Made by a program: the position numbers and the translations under genes. A DNA stretch of 7,540 bases from Smithella sp. ME-1 (GTDB taxonomy: Bacteria; Desulfobacterota; Syntrophia; Syntrophales; Smithellaceae): the NCBI GenBank assembly GCA_000495415.1, contig AWGX01000232.1, forward strand, positions 1-7,540, read 5' to 3'. A model generated the notes under the pieces. That model made no database searches. It was not told the DNA's origin and saw nothing but the letters and a program-made list of their open reading frames with translations. Below are positions 1 to 6,447 of the stretch, piece by piece (position 1 is the stretch's first letter; each line of letters starts with the position of its first letter).

Positions 1-33
1 CATCTTTGATTTAGAAGTGGTATGATATAAATA

Positions 34-861
34 TTACTTAATTTCTTGCAGGCTGGAACGCGCAATACGTGCCTGGCTGGTATTCGGATAATTTTTGATT
101 ACCTGCTGTAAAAGCAATTTAGCACTGGTTTTGTCTCCCAACTTTAAGAAAGACATCCCTTGTTTGAGTAAAGCGTAAGGAACTTTATTGCCGTTCGGGT
201 AATTTTTTGTTACCTTTTCATATTCCAGAATAGCGGCTTCGTACTTTTGTTCAAAAAAATAACATTCACCAACCCAAAACTGAGCATTGTCAGAATATTC
301 GCTGTCTGGATAAGCAGATAAATAATTCTGAAATTCAGTTCTGGCTTTATCGTAATTGCCTTCCCTGAAAATTTGATAAGCGGCTGAATATGCTTTTTCC
401 TTGTCCTGCTTTTTTGCCGTATCTTTGGTGGTAGAGCCGGCTGTTGATTTGCTGCTCTTATCGGCAGCATCGCTTAAGTTATTTTTGTTGCCGATTTCCA
501 GAAAGTTTTCAATAAAATTGATTTTCAACATAATGTTATCAAAACGTTGATCTTCCTTTTTGGTATTGGAAGTAAAATCCTTTTTAAGTGTTTCCACTTG
601 ACCGCGCAATTGCTGAATATTATCCCGCAAATCGGTGATGTCTGCTGCCGCGCTGGCTTGTCCGGTGCGCATGGTCTCCAGAGCAGCAACATTCTTTTTT
701 AAGGTAGTCAGATCGGTATCAACTACAGCCATTTTTGCATCCATTTTTTCGTCCATTTTCTGGTTTAATTCCGAACGGAGCGCCCTCAAGTCTTGCGTAG
801 TAGCGCACCCCGCGATAAATAGCGACAGAATAGCTATAAAGAGATAGATATGATTTTTCAA
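34..861 (-). CDS. cpoB: CpoB/YbgF-type Tol-Pal coordinator, lipoprotein form
   Basis: This 275-residue envelope protein belongs to the CpoB (YbgF) family, which couples Tol-Pal constriction to peptidoglycan synthesis by PBP1B in E. coli. Residues 1-19 are a lipoprotein signal with lipobox IAGC (Cys19), so the mature protein is probably membrane-anchored, whereas E. coli CpoB is a soluble periplasmic protein. Residues about 22-125 are charged and heptad-like, fitting the trimerising coiled coil. A Ser/Thr/Lys-rich linker spans about 126-153. Three TPR repeats fill about 155-188, 192-225 and 229-262, with typical GNYDKARTEFQNYLSAYP and EYEKVTKNYPNG signatures. The start is TTG at 859-861: a strong GAGGTG (867-872, minus) lies just upstream, and the start gives a clean signal peptide. 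It is the last gene of the Tol-Pal cluster, 24 bases after pal and probably co-transcribed with it. Confidence 0.93.
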   Translation of the reverse strand: MKNHIYLFIAILSLFIAGCATTQDLRALRSELNQKMDEKMDAKMAVVDTDLTTLKKNVAALETMRTGQASAAADITDLRDNIQQLRGQVETLKKDFTSNTKKEDQRFDNIMLKINFIENFLEIGNKNNLSDAADKSSKSTAGSTTKDTAKKQDKEKAYSAAYQIFREGNYDKARTEFQNYLSAYPDSEYSDNAQFWVGECYFFEQKYEAAILEYEKVTKNYPNGNKVPYALLKQGMSFLKLGDKTSAKLLLQQVIKNYPNTSQARIARSSLQEIK

Positions 862-866
862 TTTTT

Positions 867-872
867 CACCTC
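867..872 (-). promoter_or_regulatory. Ribosome binding site fixing the TTG start of cpoB
   Basis: On the minus strand the sequence reads GAGGTG, then five bases, then TTG at 861-859. No ATG in this frame gives a complete lipoprotein signal peptide, so this site decides the non-ATG start. Confidence 0.7.
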
Positions 873-885
873 TTTCAATTATTTA

Positions 886-1461
886 TTATGGATTAACAAC
901 GAAATGGGCTCGCCTATTTTTGGTCCAGGCTTCTTCGTTGTTGTTAGGATCCAAAGGACGTTCCTCACCATAACTAACTGTTTTTACGATTGATTCGTTA
1001 ATGCCTAAATTAACGAGAAATTTCTTTGTTTCCTGAGCGCGTCTTTCGCCCAACGCCATGTTGTATTCGGCAGTTCCTCTTTCATCGCAGTGCCCTTCGA
1101 TAATGATGGAAGAAACCCTGTTGCGCATGAAATAGTACGCGTTGGTTTTGAGAATTTCTCTCGCATCCGGCCGAATGCTGGAGCTGTCAAAATCAAAATT
1201 AATATTCCTGACCGGCGAAGGGACTGCCGCCGCTTTTTCCAAATCTACCCATTTTTCTGCGTCGGCTTCTTTATCCACGGCATCAGCAGCATCCTTGGCC
1301 CGATCTCGTTGTGCTGTGTCTAGCGGCTGTTCCGAAACGATATCCTGTCCGGGCGTCACGTCACTGGTTACCAAGGATTTTTTCTTCGCGCATCCGGTAA
1401 CGATAACAAGGCTAAGCATCAAAAACGTCAAAAGCAACGTCAACCATACTCTTTTTTTCAT
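886..1461 (-). CDS. pal: Pal, peptidoglycan-associated outer-membrane lipoprotein
   Basis: Pal anchors the outer membrane to peptidoglycan and is mobilised by TolB and TolA during division. The 191-residue product has a lipoprotein signal with lipobox VTGC (Cys24). An acidic, Ala-rich spacer follows at about residues 35-80, then an OmpA-like peptidoglycan-binding domain at about 85-190. The Pal signature is clear: NFDFDSS (88-94), [10 protein letters not shown] (121-130), [10 protein letters not shown] (133-142), SYGEERP (163-169) and NRRAHF (182-187). Asp126 and Arg141 occupy the spacing of the diaminopimelate-binding Asp/Arg pair known in OmpA-like domains. The start is ATG with AGGAGG (1469-1474, minus) seven bases upstream, the best ribosome binding site in the locus, which suits an abundant lipoprotein. 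A separate promoter seems to lie upstream at 1539-1567. Confidence 0.97.
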   Translation of the reverse strand: MKKRVWLTLLLTFLMLSLVIVTGCAKKKSLVTSDVTPGQDIVSEQPLDTAQRDRAKDAADAVDKEADAEKWVDLEKAAAVPSPVRNINFDFDSSSIRPDAREILKTNAYYFMRNRVSSIIIEGHCDERGTAEYNMALGERRAQETKKFLVNLGINESIVKTVSYGEERPLDPNNNEEAWTKNRRAHFVVNP

Positions 1462-1481
1462 TGTTCATCCTCCTATATATG

Positions 1482-1496
1482 AACCGTTTAGCGGTT
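1482..1496 (-). promoter_or_regulatory. Small hairpin next to the pal ribosome binding site
   Basis: In the minus-strand transcript AACCG and CGGTT flank a five-base loop and could form a 5-bp stem. It ends eight bases before the AGGAGG of pal. The stem is short and could be chance. It lacks a U-tract, so it is not a terminator. Confidence 0.25.
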
Positions 1497-1538
1497 TAAA
1501 AATCTTTGCGCAAGTCGACTTGTTTAAAATCGCGTTGA

Positions 1539-1567
1539 AGTATATCAGAAAACAAATCGTTTTTTAA
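1539..1567 (-). promoter_or_regulatory. Candidate promoter for pal-cpoB (extended -10)
   Basis: On the minus strand a -10 box TATACT (1544-1539) is preceded by TG one base away, giving an extended -10. A weak -35, TTAAAA (1567-1562), sits 17 bases upstream. This predicts a start near 1532 and a leader of about 70 bases that contains a 12-bp palindrome (1511-1522) and a small hairpin next to the ribosome binding site. The 195-base gap after tolB, otherwise featureless, fits an internal promoter that would let pal and cpoB be made in excess of the motor. I saw no terminator after tolB. Confidence 0.45.
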
Positions 1568-1656
1568 GTAAAACCGTATTTTTTGTAAAATTCATCATTG
1601 TTTCCGTACCTTATCAAGCGTTCCTTCACGGACAGCCGTTTTTCGGATGTGGGAAA

Positions 1657-2973
1657 TTATCTGAGCCTGGGCGACCAGGACGGCATAGCCAGCTTGTTGT
1701 TTTGTTCATAAAGCACCCTCGGCTGGGAGCCGTCGGCGTTCATAATCATTATCCTGCTTTTTGCGCCCCTGCTGGAAACGTAAACGATTTGTCTGCCGGA
1801 CGGCGACCACGACGGCGATTCGTTATCGGCTGCGTCGAATGTCAACTGTTGCGGATAGTTGCCTTGTTCGTCAATCGAAAAAATTTGATATTGCCTGTTG
1901 ATCTGTCCTTCGTAAGCAATGCGGTCTCCCCTGGGCGACCACGACGGCGACGTATTGTAGTTTCCTTCATAGGTGATTCGCCGTACGTTGCTGCCATCAC
2001 GATCCATCGCATAAATCTGCGGCGAACCGGAACGATTGGACACAAAAACAATTTTTTTGCCGTCGGGCGAGAAAGATGGCGACACATCGATGGAATAATT
2101 ATTCGTCAGCCTTTTGGGTTGCAAGGACGAGATGTCCAGCGCGTAGATTTCTTCATTGCCGTCTTTGCTCAGGGTCAAAAGCAGCGTTTTGCCGTCCGGG
2201 GAGAATCCCCCGCAAAGATTAAGCCCGTCGAAGGATGCCACCCTTTTTTCCTCGCCGGTTTTCAGATTGCGAATGTACACTTCGGGCCTGCCCCGCTTGA
2301 AGGATGTAAACGCAAGAAGCGAGCCATCCGGCGACCAGCGCGGCGAGAGCAAAATCGACCGATGATTGGTCAGAGGAATTGTGTCTTCGCCGTCGTAACT
2401 GACAAGGCGGATATCCGATTTCAGACCGTTTTTGGACACAAAAGCGATGCGCGTTTCGAAGTCTCCCCTGTCGTTTATTAAAGCAATCATCATATCCGAG
2501 GCGATGGCCTGTGACATGCGTTTCAGGTCGTTGGCCCTCGCGCGGTATTTTTTAATCAGGACGGGTGTCGCGCGGACGACGTCAAACAAGTGGACATCGG
2601 CCATGATTTCCGTATGGTTTTGAACCACGTTGCCTTTAAGCAGATAATCGGCGCCGATGACCCTCCAGTTGGAGAAATTGATTTTTTCAAACACAATGGG
2701 CGTGGCGGAAAGCGCGTCCTCCAGAAAACTTTTCCTGTCAAGAAGGTTGAATATGCCCGTCAGCGAAAGATATTTTTTGACGTTTTCGGAAACGGCCGTT
2801 CCGCCATCGGTTTGTGTCGCCGCGCCTGTTGAGCGGTAGCTGAAATCGCAGACGACCACAGGGATGGGGCGGAAAGAGGGGGATGAGATGTCAACATATA
2901 TTTTCGCGCCGCTCATGCCGCCGAGCATTAAAAAGGCGAAACAGACTGACCATATAAAAGCAGTTTTCTTCAT
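1657..2973 (-). CDS. tolB: TolB, periplasmic beta-propeller of the Tol-Pal system
   Basis: TolB is the periplasmic shuttle that binds Pal through its beta-propeller and TolA through its N-terminus. The 438-residue product matches the usual family length of about 430. A Sec signal peptide spans about 1-23, with KK, a hydrophobic core and likely cleavage near SGA. The alpha/beta N-terminal domain covers about 25-160, including the family-typical RPIPVVVCDF. The propeller follows with repeated WSPDG-type motifs at about residues 213-217 (WSPDG), 257-261 (FSPDG), 301-305 (FSPDG), 345-349 (WSPRG), 389-393 (WSPSG) and a last WSP at 433-435, as expected for six blades. The ATG has a poor ribosome binding site, only TTAAG nearby. 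A nine-codon reading frame with a better site ends four bases before it. In sampled 60-base lines this gene is 52-63% G+C against 32-45% in neighbouring genes. Confidence 0.97.
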   Translation of the reverse strand: MKKTAFIWSVCFAFLMLGGMSGAKIYVDISSPSFRPIPVVVCDFSYRSTGAATQTDGGTAVSENVKKYLSLTGIFNLLDRKSFLEDALSATPIVFEKINFSNWRVIGADYLLKGNVVQNHTEIMADVHLFDVVRATPVLIKKYRARANDLKRMSQAIASDMMIALINDRGDFETRIAFVSKNGLKSDIRLVSYDGEDTIPLTNHRSILLSPRWSPDGSLLAFTSFKRGRPEVYIRNLKTGEEKRVASFDGLNLCGGFSPDGKTLLLTLSKDGNEEIYALDISSLQPKRLTNNYSIDVSPSFSPDGKKIVFVSNRSGSPQIYAMDRDGSNVRRITYEGNYNTSPSWSPRGDRIAYEGQINRQYQIFSIDEQGNYPQQLTFDAADNESPSWSPSGRQIVYVSSRGAKSRIMIMNADGSQPRVLYEQNNKLAMPSWSPRLR

Positions 2974-2977
2974 GAAC

Positions 2978-3004
2978 TTAACACAAATGTTTTTTGTAAT
3001 TCAT
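2978..3004 (-). other. Candidate upstream mini-ORF before tolB
   Basis: An ATG at 3004 on the minus strand opens an eight-residue frame, MNYKKHLC, ending in TAA four bases before the tolB start. AAGGA lies ten bases upstream of its ATG, a better ribosome binding site than tolB itself has. Translation of the mini-ORF followed by re-initiation could serve tolB. It is too short to judge by composition and may be chance. Confidence 0.25.
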
Positions 3005-3042
3005 ACCGATATTTTCCTTTTCTTTCAAGCGAAACCGGAATG

Positions 3043-3762
3043 TCATGGCAGTTCCGTTGAATGAAAACGGATGCCGATAGCAATGTTACTATCCCGGACC
3101 CAATAGGGAAGAGGGGGGAACGGAGCGGCTTTTTTCACAGCTTTCAGAGCGGATTCATCGAAGTAGCGGTTGCCGGAACGCTTTTCAAATGCCGCGTGTT
3201 CCAGCGCGCCGCTGCGTGAAATTCTAACGTCAATCACCGTAGTGATCTTCGTATCCGGCATCAGCGACTGCGGTACAGTCCAATTTTTTTTAACTTTTGA
3301 CCAGACAGACCCGATATATTCCGTGGTTTGTGCGTTGATTTCCGATTCCGATATGTTTGTCTGGCTTGCGGCAGAGGAGGCAGTTGATGTTTGGGGTTTA
3401 TCACGATGATTCTGTCTGATTGCTCCGATGGCTTTTTCAATATTCAGTTTATTCGATTCCTGATTTTTTTGTGGAGTAAAAACGCTGCTGGTAATTTTTC
3501 GTTTTATTATAATCGGACTTGTTGCTTCGTTAGTTTTCAGGATGTCTTTCAGTAAAGAAGAATTATTACCGGGCAGTATTACTTCGGAACCTACAAGTTG
3601 TACGGAATATGCCGGTCCAAAAGTTAAATGCCGTGATGTAGTAGGTACGGAAACAAAAACAACAATAATCACAAAAATGTGTACCGCCAGCGAAAGGAAA
3701 ATCATTTTATGGAATTTGCTGTTGATGCCGCGGTAACCGTTGTGAAACGTCCGGGATATCAT
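3043..3762 (-). CDS. tolA: TolA-like TonB-family energy transducer, short form
   Basis: This is the periplasm-spanning arm of the Tol-Pal motor, identified by position between tolR and tolB and by architecture. A cytoplasmic N-tail of about 20 residues precedes a single transmembrane helix at about 21-39. That helix carries Ser24-x3-His28 (SLAVH), the Ser/His spacing that lets TonB and TolA couple to their proton channels. Residues about 40-145 are a low-complexity, polar linker. A TonB_C-type domain fills about 145-237 (YIGSVWSKVKKNW, FDESALKAVKKAAPFPPLP). At 239 residues it is far shorter than E. coli TolA (about 420) and lacks the long Ala/Lys-rich helix. Its ATG overlaps the tolR stop in ATGA, and AGAGG (3770-3774) lies seven bases upstream, so the two are probably translationally coupled. 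A generic TonB label is possible, but the neighbourhood argues for TolA. Confidence 0.88.
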   Translation of the reverse strand: MISRTFHNGYRGINSKFHKMIFLSLAVHIFVIIVVFVSVPTTSRHLTFGPAYSVQLVGSEVILPGNNSSLLKDILKTNEATSPIIIKRKITSSVFTPQKNQESNKLNIEKAIGAIRQNHRDKPQTSTASSAASQTNISESEINAQTTEYIGSVWSKVKKNWTVPQSLMPDTKITTVIDVRISRSGALEHAAFEKRSGNRYFDESALKAVKKAAPFPPLPYWVRDSNIAIGIRFHSTELP

Positions 3763-4181
3763 TTTGTTTCCTCTGGTGGCTCAGTGATCATGCCGAGTTT
3801 ATCAACGCCGGCCTTACGTACTTCCGACATGACTTCAACAACAAATCCATAAGGGACGTTTTTATCAGCACGCAGGTAGACTTCGCGGTCGATTCTGTTG
3901 GAAAAAATTGCTTCGAGCTTGGGATTTAATTCTCCCAGTGATAATTTAGTCTTGTTTAAAAATATTTCCCTGGCGTCGGTTATCGTCAGTACCAGTTTTT
4001 CTTCGGTAACATCAACGCTTTTTGATTTGACCCGCGGCAGGTTGACATCAATCCCCATGGAAAGCATGGGAGCCGTAACCATGAAAATAATCAGCAGTAC
4101 CAGCATAACGTCAACTAACGGAGTGACGTTAATTTCGGCCAATGGTTTATCCTGGTTGTTTCTTTTATGTAAACGGCGCAT
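3759..4181 (-). CDS. tolR: TolR, proton-channel subunit (ExbD/TolR family)
   Basis: TolR pairs with TolQ to form the inner-membrane proton channel that powers TolA. The 140-residue protein has a short basic cytoplasmic tail, one transmembrane helix at about 19-38 and a periplasmic domain at about 45-135. The family hallmark AEINVTPLVDVMLVLLIIF is present at about 15-33. Asp24 matches the essential proton-carrying Asp23 of E. coli TolR, so the channel is predicted active. The C-terminal GVDKLGMITEP also fits the family. It starts at ATG 20 bases after the tolQ stop with only a weak GAG nearby, which suggests dependence on tolQ translation. It overlaps the next gene by four bases. Confidence 0.96.
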   Translation of the reverse strand: MRRLHKRNNQDKPLAEINVTPLVDVMLVLLIIFMVTAPMLSMGIDVNLPRVKSKSVDVTEEKLVLTITDAREIFLNKTKLSLGELNPKLEAIFSNRIDREVYLRADKNVPYGFVVEVMSEVRKAGVDKLGMITEPPEETK

Positions 4182-4201
4182 ATCAAATAAGCTCGAGTTT
4201 T

Positions 4202-4924
4202 TTATTTATGGACAATATAACGCTCGACAATATTTAAAAATTCAGCAGTAAAGTTATCCATTTCCTGAACGATATTTTTAGATTGATTTAAAAAGTAATT
4301 GTAAAAAATAACGGCAGGTATGGCGGCGGCCAATCCGGCGGCAGTAGCAATAAGCGCTTCCGAAATACCGGGTGCGACAACGGCTAGAGTGGCCGATCCG
4401 CGGGCACCGATTCCTTTAAACGTGTCCATGATTCCCCACACGGTGCCGAATAAGCCGATGAAAGGACTGGCCGAACCGGTCGTTGCTAAAAAGCCCAACG
4501 CGCTTTCCAGTTTAGTCATTTCCGTATTGCAGGCTTTGTTCATGGATCGTTCGATATTATCCAGAGAGGAAAGGCTGATTTCTTCACTTCCCTGACCTGT
4601 TTCACGCAAGGGTTTTTTTATTTTTGTCAGTTCCGCGTAACCGGCAAGAAACGCTTCGGCAGTAGTGGAAAAAGAATATTTTTTAGCTGCCGGCAACACG
4701 TCGGACAACTTGCTGCTTTTTAAATATTCAGTGTTAAAATCTTCATTTTCCTTTTTAATTTTTCGATAATTCATGTATTTTAGAAAAATAATTGCCCACG
4801 AAATTACAGAAAAAATAAAGAGGAGCAGCAAAACAAATTTCACCACAAAACCGGCGTTAAGGATCATGCTGAAAAGACTGCCGTTAAAGCTGCTTCCCAA
4901 GTCTAAAGAGCTGATGTCTTTCAC
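4202..4924 (-). CDS. tolQ: TolQ, proton-channel subunit (ExbB/TolQ/MotA family)
   Basis: TolQ is the pentameric scaffold of the Tol-Pal proton motor. I place the start at GTG 4922-4924, giving 240 residues against 230 in E. coli. GGAG lies eight bases upstream and a candidate promoter just before that. The frame stays open to a GTG at 4993, but those 23 extra codons begin at the -35 box of that promoter. Transmembrane helix 1 is at about 26-48, followed by a large cytoplasmic loop. Helix 2 (about 143-165) holds SPFIGLFGTVWGIM and helix 3 (about 185-211) holds APGISEALIATAAGLAAAIP. Thr161 and Thr194 match the two channel-lining threonines of E. coli TolQ (Thr145, Thr178), so the motor looks functional. 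No ybgC precedes it; the region upstream is divergent. Confidence 0.95.
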   Translation of the reverse strand: MKDISSLDLGSSFNGSLFSMILNAGFVVKFVLLLLFIFSVISWAIIFLKYMNYRKIKKENEDFNTEYLKSSKLSDVLPAAKKYSFSTTAEAFLAGYAELTKIKKPLRETGQGSEEISLSSLDNIERSMNKACNTEMTKLESALGFLATTGSASPFIGLFGTVWGIMDTFKGIGARGSATLAVVAPGISEALIATAAGLAAAIPAVIFYNYFLNQSKNIVQEMDNFTAEFLNIVERYIVHK

Positions 4925-4932
4925 TTTTTTGT

Positions 4933-4936
4933 CTCC
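4933..4936 (-). promoter_or_regulatory. Ribosome binding site deciding the tolQ GTG start
   Basis: GGAG on the minus strand sits eight bases before GTG 4924. The alternative upstream GTG at 4993 has no comparable purine-rich site at a normal distance, so this favours the shorter protein. Confidence 0.6.
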
Positions 4937-4961
4937 AAAATAATATTCAAATTTGAGCTGT

Positions 4962-4990
4962 AAACTAAAGTAAAAAAATAGGCTTGTCAA
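4962..4990 (-). promoter_or_regulatory. Candidate promoter of the tolQRAB operon
   Basis: On the minus strand a perfect -35 TTGACA (4990-4985) is followed by a 17-base spacer and TAGTTT (4967-4962). The -10 matches the consensus at only three of six positions, but these are the most conserved ones (first T, A, last T). Transcription would start near 4955, leaving a leader of about 30 bases before the GTG at 4924. Confidence 0.5.
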
Positions 4991-5019
4991 CACATCTTTT
5001 TAAAAATCCTTAATTGGTA

Positions 5020-5047
5020 TTGACAAGTATTTACGACTATGTATAGT
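5020..5047 (+). promoter_or_regulatory. Near-consensus promoter for the lipoprotein gene
   Basis: A perfect -35 TTGACA (5020-5025), a 16-base spacer and TATAGT (5042-5047, five of six consensus bases) predict a start near 5054 and a leader of about 75 bases. Most of the promoter lies inside the perfect inverted repeat 5023-5060, so a protein bound to that repeat would block it. Confidence 0.6.
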
Positions 5048-5060
5048 CGTAAATACTTGT
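5023..5060. repeat. Perfect 18-bp inverted repeat, likely operator or cruciform
   Basis: The arms ACAAGTATTTACGACTAT (5023-5040) and ATAGTCGTAAATACTTGT (5043-5060) are exact reverse complements around a GT centre. By symmetry the opposite strand carries a weaker promoter-like pair, TTAACA (5063-5058) and CATAGT (5041-5036). Since the predicted plus-strand start falls inside the right arm, the RNA would not contain the whole hairpin. The element is therefore more likely to work as DNA (operator or cruciform) than as a terminator. Confidence 0.85.
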
Positions 5061-5129
5061 TAATGCTATTGGTATCTTTGTCGTATATTTAAGGCCACAC
5101 GATAATTTTTAGAAGGGGGAAACTTCAGT

Positions 5130-6359
5130 ATGAACAAAGGGAGAGTTTCAACTCAAATTTTGTTGTATGTTCTGATGATGCTTCTGCTTATCAGCGGTTG
5201 CAGCACGTCAACAGGCGATGATTTTAATGTAGCCTCGTCAGCCCCGAATACTTACAGCATTTCCGGTGTAGTAAGTGGGACTACTGGTGTAACAATCAAT
5301 CTAACAGGCACGTCAACCACTTCTGTAACGACCGATGCAACCGGTGCTTTCACCATAACCGGTCTTGCCAGCGGGAAATATACAATAACACCTGTGAAAA
5401 CAGGTTTTCATTTCACACCATCCAGTGCGGCTGTGACTGTCAGCGGCGGAACTGTTACTGTTCCGGATTTTACTGCAACATCAAATAGTGATCCACGATA
5501 CACCATTTCCGGTACCGTCAGCGGAGCAGTAAAGTATCCGGTACTGGTAACGCTAAGCGGTGCCGGTTCGGCTACTACCTGGACGGACTCAAACGGAAAT
5601 TATACATTTTCAAACATTGTTAATGGCAGTTATACCGTAACACCATCAATGGATGGTTATACGTTCGCTCCAGCCAGCGCACCGGCAAACGTCAGTGGAG
5701 CCAATGTAACCGTTTCAGGTTTTACAGCGACAGCAGTTGTTGTTTCATATGCGCAGGACGACTTTACGGGAATATGGAATGTAAATATTCTGAGGAAGGG
5801 TGCTGCCAGAAATGAATGGGAACGCCTCAGAATTTCAGTCGATAGCGGCGGGGTCGCAAGCTGTATTTATTATGGTAGCAGTACGAAAGTATTGGTAAAT
5901 CAGGGAGGAACATTATCCGCTGCTTTGGATGATTCCTCTGACAGTTTTTACCTCAATACCGGTGCAATAATGCCGGATGGTGCAGTAATTGTGACAATTG
6001 ATGATGAAAGCATATCCGGAACATATAACTCAGTTACACGTCAAGTTACTTCCTGCACGCGTGGTTATGGCGGTACCACAGCGGCGGCTCATCTCCAGAA
6101 TGCCCCGGTTACATATAATAACCCGACAGGTGAGACAACCTGTCCGAATCCATTTCAATTGACATTTACTATGGCGGGCGGCGTAGTAACTCCAACTGGC
6201 AACACTGCTTCGGATTTAGGAATTAGTCATATGACGATGACGTCCAGTAAAAATTTAATTGCCTTGGGCCAAGGGCGATACCGCAGCAGGCAACACAAAA
6301 CCGGTCAAGGTGCAAACGGGATATACAATTCAAGTGCCGACCTTTGTTACCGAAGGTGA
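5130..6359 (+). CDS. Repeat-bearing lipoprotein with a chimeric, out-of-frame C-terminus
   Basis: This is a secreted lipoprotein of unknown function. It has a signal with lipobox LISGC (Cys24) and two related beta-sandwich repeats at about 42-117 and 124-201. Both repeats carry YxISG, a D..G.(F/Y)(T/S) turn, G(K/S)YT(I/V)TP and a (V/F)(T/S)VSG ending, resembling carboxypeptidase-regulatory-like domains. A further domain from about 208 ([11 protein letters not shown]) resembles C-terminal regions of Geobacter-type envelope lipoproteins, judged from memory. The last recognisable part is [12 protein letters not shown] (367-378). Residues from about 380 onward come from efp sequence read in the wrong frame, so the native C-terminus is missing. 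AAGGGGG (5113-5119) lies ten bases before the ATG. The gene is transcribed divergently from tolQ. Two alternating beta repeats suggest surface or periplasmic binding, but no ligand can be inferred. Confidence 0.8.
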   Translation: MNKGRVSTQILLYVLMMLLLISGCSTSTGDDFNVASSAPNTYSISGVVSGTTGVTINLTGTSTTSVTTDATGAFTITGLASGKYTITPVKTGFHFTPSSAAVTVSGGTVTVPDFTATSNSDPRYTISGTVSGAVKYPVLVTLSGAGSATTWTDSNGNYTFSNIVNGSYTVTPSMDGYTFAPASAPANVSGANVTVSGFTATAVVVSYAQDDFTGIWNVNILRKGAARNEWERLRISVDSGGVASCIYYGSSTKVLVNQGGTLSAALDDSSDSFYLNTGAIMPDGAVIVTIDDESISGTYNSVTRQVTSCTRGYGGTTAAAHLQNAPVTYNNPTGETTCPNPFQLTFTMAGGVVTPTGNTASDLGISHMTMTSSKNLIALGQGRYRSRQHKTGQGANGIYNSSADLCYRR

Positions 6360-6414
6360 AAAAATCCGGATTGACACAAGAACGGGTGAGTACCTGACCA
6401 GAGTCAAAGGTTAA
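6268..6414 (+). pseudogene. efp: 3' remnant of elongation factor P (domain III only)
   Basis: Read in the frame of 6268, the sequence encodes 48 residues that match the C-terminal OB domain of EF-P. The run includes [20 protein letters not shown], then [20 protein letters not shown] and EYLTRVKG before TAA. E. coli EF-P ends with [40 protein letters not shown] and VSRVK, so the correspondence is unmistakable. Full EF-P is about 188 residues. Domains I and II, including the loop whose lysine EpmA modifies, are absent. The frame is closed by TAA at 6256-6258, and there is no start codon or ribosome binding site. The fragment overlaps the tail of the lipoprotein ORF in a different frame and precedes epmA by 115 bases, the expected efp-epmA order. 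It is not expected to make a functional protein. Confidence 0.9.
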
Positions 6415-6447
6415 TACAGCTTTCTAAAATGCCTATATGCGAAGTTT

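Noticed and set aside
1511..1522. 12-bp palindrome CAAGTCGACTTG in the pal leader
   Set aside because: About two perfect 12-bp palindromes are expected by chance in a window this size, and there is no second copy to support an operator.
1545..1598. Small minus-strand frame of 17 residues (MMNFTKNTVLLKKRFVF) between tolB and pal
   Set aside because: It overlaps the candidate pal promoter, its AAGG is distant from the start, and it has no recognisable feature beyond chance.
1702..2481. Long plus-strand open frame of 259 codons opposite tolB
   Set aside because: It is the antisense shadow of a G+C-rich, clearly conserved gene. Its Arg/Pro/His-rich product has no recognisable domain.
5013..5075. 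The 8-bp direct repeat ATTGGTAT as a target-site duplication of a mini-transposon
   Set aside because: The copies are two bases from one end of the palindrome and seven from the other, and no terminal-repeat family is recognisable. Kept only as a side note to the palindrome finding.
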